Shown one piece after another: positions 5,462 to 7,923 of a stretch of 7,923 nucleotides of DNA. The position numbers and the translations under genes are program-made. The stretch's first letter is position 1. The number at the start of each line of letters is the position of its first letter. The notes beneath the pieces are model-generated. The model had not been told where the DNA came from and ran no database searches. It worked only from the letters and a program-made list of their open reading frames with translations. The DNA lies in NCBI GenBank assembly GCA_013695075.1, contig JACDBE010000045.1:1-7923 (forward strand), given 5' to 3'. The DNA is from Acidimicrobiia bacterium (lineage in GTDB: Bacteria > Actinomycetota > Acidimicrobiia > Spongiisociales > UBA5794).

Positions 5462-6174
5462 CCACCAGGCTATTCGAGGGGATGAACGGCGGCCCGTACA
5501 GCATCGGTGAGCTCATCGCCCTCATCCAGGCGGAGTTCCCCGAGCTCACCGTGTCCAAGGTGCGCTTCCTGGAGGGTCAAGGTCTGATAAGCCCGAGGCG
5601 CAGCCCGGCCGGATACCGCATGTTCAGCGATGACGACGTTGCCCGGGTGCAGTACGTGCTGCGCGAGCAGCGCGATCACTTCTTGCCGCTCAAGGTAATC
5701 AAGTCGAAGCTGACCGCCTGGGAGCGGGGTGACGAGCCGTCCGATCAACCCGACACCGGGCTGCCCCCCGAGGCCTACTTCCGCATCAGCGGCACGCTGC
5801 TCACCGACGAGGAACTGGCCAGGGCCAGCGGGCTGTCGTTGCGCCAGATCCATGACCTCGTCTCCGAGAACGTGTTAGAGCCCCACCAACTGGCCAACCG
5901 CACGGTGGTGTTCGACGAAGAGGACGTGGCCACCGCCCGGGCGGCGCACCGGCTGCTGGCCCAGGGCTTCGAGGCTCGCCACCTGCGCACCATGCGGCTC
6001 GGCGCCGAACGCGAGGTCGACCTGCTCCGCCAGCTGGTCTCGCCGCTGCTGCGCCATCGCAATCCGGACAACCGCCACAAGGCGGCGGAGATGCTGGCCG
6101 ACGGCGCCCAGGCGGGAGCCACCCTCCAGGAGTCCATGGTCAAGAGCAGGCTGCGGAAGCTGCTCGACGGATGA
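5458..6174 (+). CDS. ftsR: MerR-family regulator, FtsR-like (Rv1828 type)
   Basis: DNA-binding regulator. The corynebacterial orthologue FtsR controls ftsZ, and Rv1828 is the mycobacterial counterpart. The 238 residues start with a winged helix-turn-helix: YSIGELIALIQAEFPELTVSKVRFLE, GLISPRRSPAGYRMFSDDDVARV, and the FtsR-type QRDHFLPLKVIKSKL (to about residue 87). A linker follows, then a C-terminal helical half (about 105-238) with ISGTLLTDEELARASGLS and FDEEDVATARAAHRLLAQGFEARHLR, which resembles a second MerR-like unit. There is no Cys metal site, so it is not a metal sensor. GTG 5458 overlaps the FHA stop (GTGA); ATG 5482 is an alternative that loses eight residues but keeps the domain. 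The next start (ATG 6171) overlaps its stop. A perfect palindrome at the operon promoter may be its own operator. Symbol by family similarity. Confidence 0.85.
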   Translation: MTTRLFEGMNGGPYSIGELIALIQAEFPELTVSKVRFLEGQGLISPRRSPAGYRMFSDDDVARVQYVLREQRDHFLPLKVIKSKLTAWERGDEPSDQPDTGLPPEAYFRISGTLLTDEELARASGLSLRQIHDLVSENVLEPHQLANRTVVFDEEDVATARAAHRLLAQGFEARHLRTMRLGAEREVDLLRQLVSPLLRHRNPDNRHKAAEMLADGAQAGATLQESMVKSRLRKLLDG

Positions 6175-7220
6175 GGCCCCGCCGGGTGACGGCGCTGGCC
6201 GCCATGTTGGTGTCGTTCGGGCTGATCGTGCCCCCGCCGCCGCTCCCGGTACCGGCGGAACATCCGGTGGCGCCGGCGCTGACCGCCCGCACCTGGATCC
6301 TCTACGACGCCACCGCCGACGTGGTGCTCGACGGTGTCGCCATCGACGAGGAGCGGGCCATGGCGTCGGTGACCAAGGTGATGACGGCGTTGGTGGTGCG
6401 GGACCACCTGGCGCTGGACACCGCCATCCGCATCTCCGACCTTGCCGCGGCGGCGGGGGAGTCCGAGGTGGGGTTGGTGGCGGGGGAGCGGTGGACGGTG
6501 CGCGACCTGCTCTACGCCCTGCTGGTCCGCTCCGGCAACGACGCCGCGGTGGCGTTGGCCGAGGAGGTTGCCGGCTCGGTGAGCGGATTCGCCGATACGA
6601 TGAACGCCAAGGCCGCCGAGCTGGGCTTGGTCCACAGCCGGTTCGCCAACCCTCACGGGCTCGACGCCCCCGATCATTACTCGACGGCCTACGACCTGGC
6701 GGTGATGGCCGGCGAGCTCTTGGAGGATCCGATCCTGGCCACCATGGTGAGGACCAGGCTGGTGGTCTTCAAGGCGAGCCCCAACGGCGCCGCCCGCACC
6801 ATGCGTAACACCAACCACCTGCTTTCCCAGTATCCCGGGGTCACCGGGGTCAAGACCGGGTTCACCGGGCGGGCCGGCCTGGTGCTGATCTCGGCCCTGG
6901 AGACCCCGTCGCGCATCCTGGTCGGGGTGGTGATGGGCAGCGAGGCCCACTTCGATGACAGCCGGGCGCTGCTCGACTACGGGTCGCGGCTGATAACACT
7001 CGGTGACCGCTGGCAGCGACCGCTGCTGGTCGAGGCAGGCGGTGGGGGAGTCGGGAGCATCGAGCTCGATGAGGCCACCCGGGCACGGTTGCTCGCCGTC
7101 CAGGACCTGCCGGCGTGGACCAACGAGGTGCCCATCGACATCAACGACACCGCGGTGGGGCGAGCCATCGCCAGGCGGCTGCGCACGGTGCTCCCCGCTG
7201 TGCTCGGCGGGACGGGATGA
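6171..7220 (+). CDS. D-alanyl-D-alanine carboxypeptidase, peptidase S11
   Basis: Penicillin-binding serine enzyme that trims the terminal D-Ala from peptidoglycan pentapeptides outside the membrane. The 349 residues show all three active-site motifs: SVTK with nucleophile S66 and K69, SGN at 121-123, and KTG at 228-230 (GVKTGFTGRAG). The segments ANPHGLD and THYS-like DHYSTAYDLA are also typical of the family. The N-terminus MRPRR followed by a hydrophobic stretch (about 6-20) and a Pro-rich region is a likely signal peptide or uncleaved anchor. After the catalytic domain, the tail (about 285-349) has no hydrophobic C-terminal helix, and the beta-rich PBP5 C-terminal domain is not evident, so it is shorter than enterobacterial DacA. 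It overlaps merR at the start and hpt at the end, each by ATGA, so it belongs to the same operon. Confidence 0.92.
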   Translation: MRPRRVTALAAMLVSFGLIVPPPPLPVPAEHPVAPALTARTWILYDATADVVLDGVAIDEERAMASVTKVMTALVVRDHLALDTAIRISDLAAAAGESEVGLVAGERWTVRDLLYALLVRSGNDAAVALAEEVAGSVSGFADTMNAKAAELGLVHSRFANPHGLDAPDHYSTAYDLAVMAGELLEDPILATMVRTRLVVFKASPNGAARTMRNTNHLLSQYPGVTGVKTGFTGRAGLVLISALETPSRILVGVVMGSEAHFDDSRALLDYGSRLITLGDRWQRPLLVEAGGGGVGSIELDEATRARLLAVQDLPAWTNEVPIDINDTAVGRAIARRLRTVLPAVLGGTG

Positions 7221-7786
7221 CGGAGGACGGTTTCGTCGAGGTGGTCACCGAGACCCGTCTCGCCGAGCGGGTCGCCCAGCTGGGGGGGCGCATCTCCTCG
7301 GAGTACGCCGATCGCAATCCCGTGCTGGTCGGGGTGCTGCGGGGATCGGTGATCTTCACCGCCGACCTCATTCGCCACGTAACCGTCCCCGCCGAGGTGG
7401 ACTTCCTGTCGCTCACCCGGTTCGGTGGTCAGGGACGGGTGGGCATCGCCATGGATACCGAGGTATCGCTGGAGAACCGCCACGTCATCATCGTCGAGGA
7501 CATCGTCGACACCGGGTTGACCCTGACCGCGCTGCGCCGGTTGCTCGAGCTGCGCGGCGTGGCCAGCCTGGCCACCGCCGCCCTGCTCGACAAGGCGTCG
7601 CGGCGCATCGTCGACGTTGCTCTGGAGTATCGCGGCTTCGAGGTGGGCGACGAGTTCCTGCTCGGTTACGGGCTGGACTGGGAGGGCAGGTATCGCAATG
7701 TGCGCTCCCTGTGGGCGGTGATGGACCTGCCGGCGCTGCGCCGCGCCCCGGACTCCTTCGCCCCCGTCGCATACCGACGGCGGTGA
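7217..7786 (+). CDS. hpt: Hypoxanthine phosphoribosyltransferase-like protein
   Basis: Cytosolic type I phosphoribosyltransferase, expected to convert hypoxanthine or guanine plus PRPP to IMP or GMP in purine salvage. The 189 residues include VLVGVLRGSVIF (LRGS at 41-44, diphosphate loop), the PRPP motif HVIIVEDIVDTGLTL (E94-D95, D98-T99-G100), LLDKASRR, and the C-terminal purine-site segment FEVGDEFLLGYGLDW followed by YRNVRSLWAV. The mobile loop that normally reads SSYG is replaced by LTRFGGQGRVG (66-76), so the Ser-Tyr pair is missing and the loop is shorter. I have a recollection of actinobacterial relatives with this form. ATG 7217 overlaps the carboxypeptidase stop (ATGA); a longer frame from 7115 only runs antiphase through that gene. 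It is the last gene of the overlapping operon. The base specificity is inferred, and guanine or xanthine preference is possible. Confidence 0.85.
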   Translation: MTEDGFVEVVTETRLAERVAQLGGRISSEYADRNPVLVGVLRGSVIFTADLIRHVTVPAEVDFLSLTRFGGQGRVGIAMDTEVSLENRHVIIVEDIVDTGLTLTALRRLLELRGVASLATAALLDKASRRIVDVALEYRGFEVGDEFLLGYGLDWEGRYRNVRSLWAVMDLPALRRAPDSFAPVAYRRR

Positions 7787-7792
7787 TAGGGT
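7787..7792 (+). promoter_or_regulatory. Leaderless -10 promoter of the DUF151 gene
   Basis: TAGGGT begins directly after the hpt stop and is followed by six bases and ATG 7799. The 12-base gap therefore holds a complete -10 element with leaderless spacing. No clear -35 is seen within hpt, and read-through from the operon is also likely. Confidence 0.5.
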
Positions 7793-7798
7793 GGACCC

Positions 7799-7923
7799 AT
7801 GACCGATCCGGTCCCCATGGAGTTGATCGGGGTTCGCCTGGAGCTGCCCAACCGGACGCCGATCCTGCTGCTCAGGGAGCAGTCGGGGACCCGGTACCTG
7901 CCCATCTGGATCGGAACCAACGA
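7799..7923 (+). CDS. Bifunctional nuclease family (DUF151) protein, 3' end cut by window edge
   Basis: Only the first 41 complete codons are present. They read MELIGVRLELPNRTPILLLRE (from residue 7), then GTRYLPIWIGTN, which is the characteristic opening of the DUF151 / bifunctional nuclease family (known members have RNase and DNase activity in plants and are structurally known from Thermotoga). In mycobacteria the homologue Rv1829 follows the MerR gene Rv1828, so the position agrees; here two genes intervene. ATG 7799 is preferred over ATG 7817 because it follows the TAGGGT box at leaderless distance. The catalytic part lies outside the window. Confidence 0.85.
   Translation, partial: MTDPVPMELIGVRLELPNRTPILLLREQSGTRYLPIWIGTN

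Noticed and set aside
5775..6950. Minus-strand open frame of 391 codons
   Set aside because: It runs antisense through merR and the carboxypeptidase, whose motifs are complete. The translation is rich in His, Gln, Gly and Arg and has no recognisable fold.

Overview
The window is high-GC bacterial DNA with actinobacterial character. Reading frames are nearly all GC-ending codons, genes abut or overlap by four bases, and several start codons sit directly behind a TANNNT box with no leader. The block gcvH - FHA (GarA/OdhI-like) - MerR (FtsR-like) - DUF151 nuclease resembles the mycobacterial gcvH-garA-Rv1828-Rv1829 neighbourhood, here with a D,D-carboxypeptidase and a phosphoribosyltransferase added. 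I infer Actinomycetota outside the mycobacteria. A deep lineage such as Acidimicrobiia is possible, but the sequence alone does not prove it.

Left part, minus strand (3403 down to 1). An endonuclease/exonuclease/phosphatase-family gene (3403-2618) is followed 40 bases later by a large gene that runs off the left edge (2577-1). I translated the latter by hand. It is a class III lanthipeptide synthetase (LanKC) with an N-terminal phospho-Ser/Thr lyase domain, a protein kinase domain and a C-terminal LanC-like domain that lacks the zinc-binding Cys-Cys-His residues. No precursor-peptide gene is visible in the window.

Middle, plus strand (3481-4983). A small beta-rich protein of unknown function (DUF6941-like) overlaps a CDP-alcohol phosphatidyltransferase (PgsA-like). 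The pgsA-like gene ends in two back-to-back perfect hairpins. gcvH (glycine cleavage H protein) follows with its own promoter and a TTG start.

Right part, plus strand (5039-7923). An apparent operon joined by four-base stop/start overlaps encodes a phosphopeptide-binding FHA protein, an FtsR-like MerR regulator, a D-alanyl-D-alanine carboxypeptidase and a hypoxanthine phosphoribosyltransferase-like enzyme. A perfect 7-bp inverted repeat covers the -35 position of the operon promoter and is a good candidate operator for the MerR protein. After 12 bases a DUF151 bifunctional-nuclease gene starts from its own leaderless promoter and runs off the right edge. The set combines metabolic signalling (FHA, GcvH), envelope synthesis (PgsA, carboxypeptidase), division-type regulation (FtsR-like) and purine salvage.

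There is no stretch above 300 bases without a gene. The only gaps (2578-2617, 3404-3480, 4467-4593, 4984-5038, 7787-7798) hold promoters, ribosome-binding sites, an operator and hairpins, described below. I saw no tRNA, rRNA, CRISPR array or insertion sequence.
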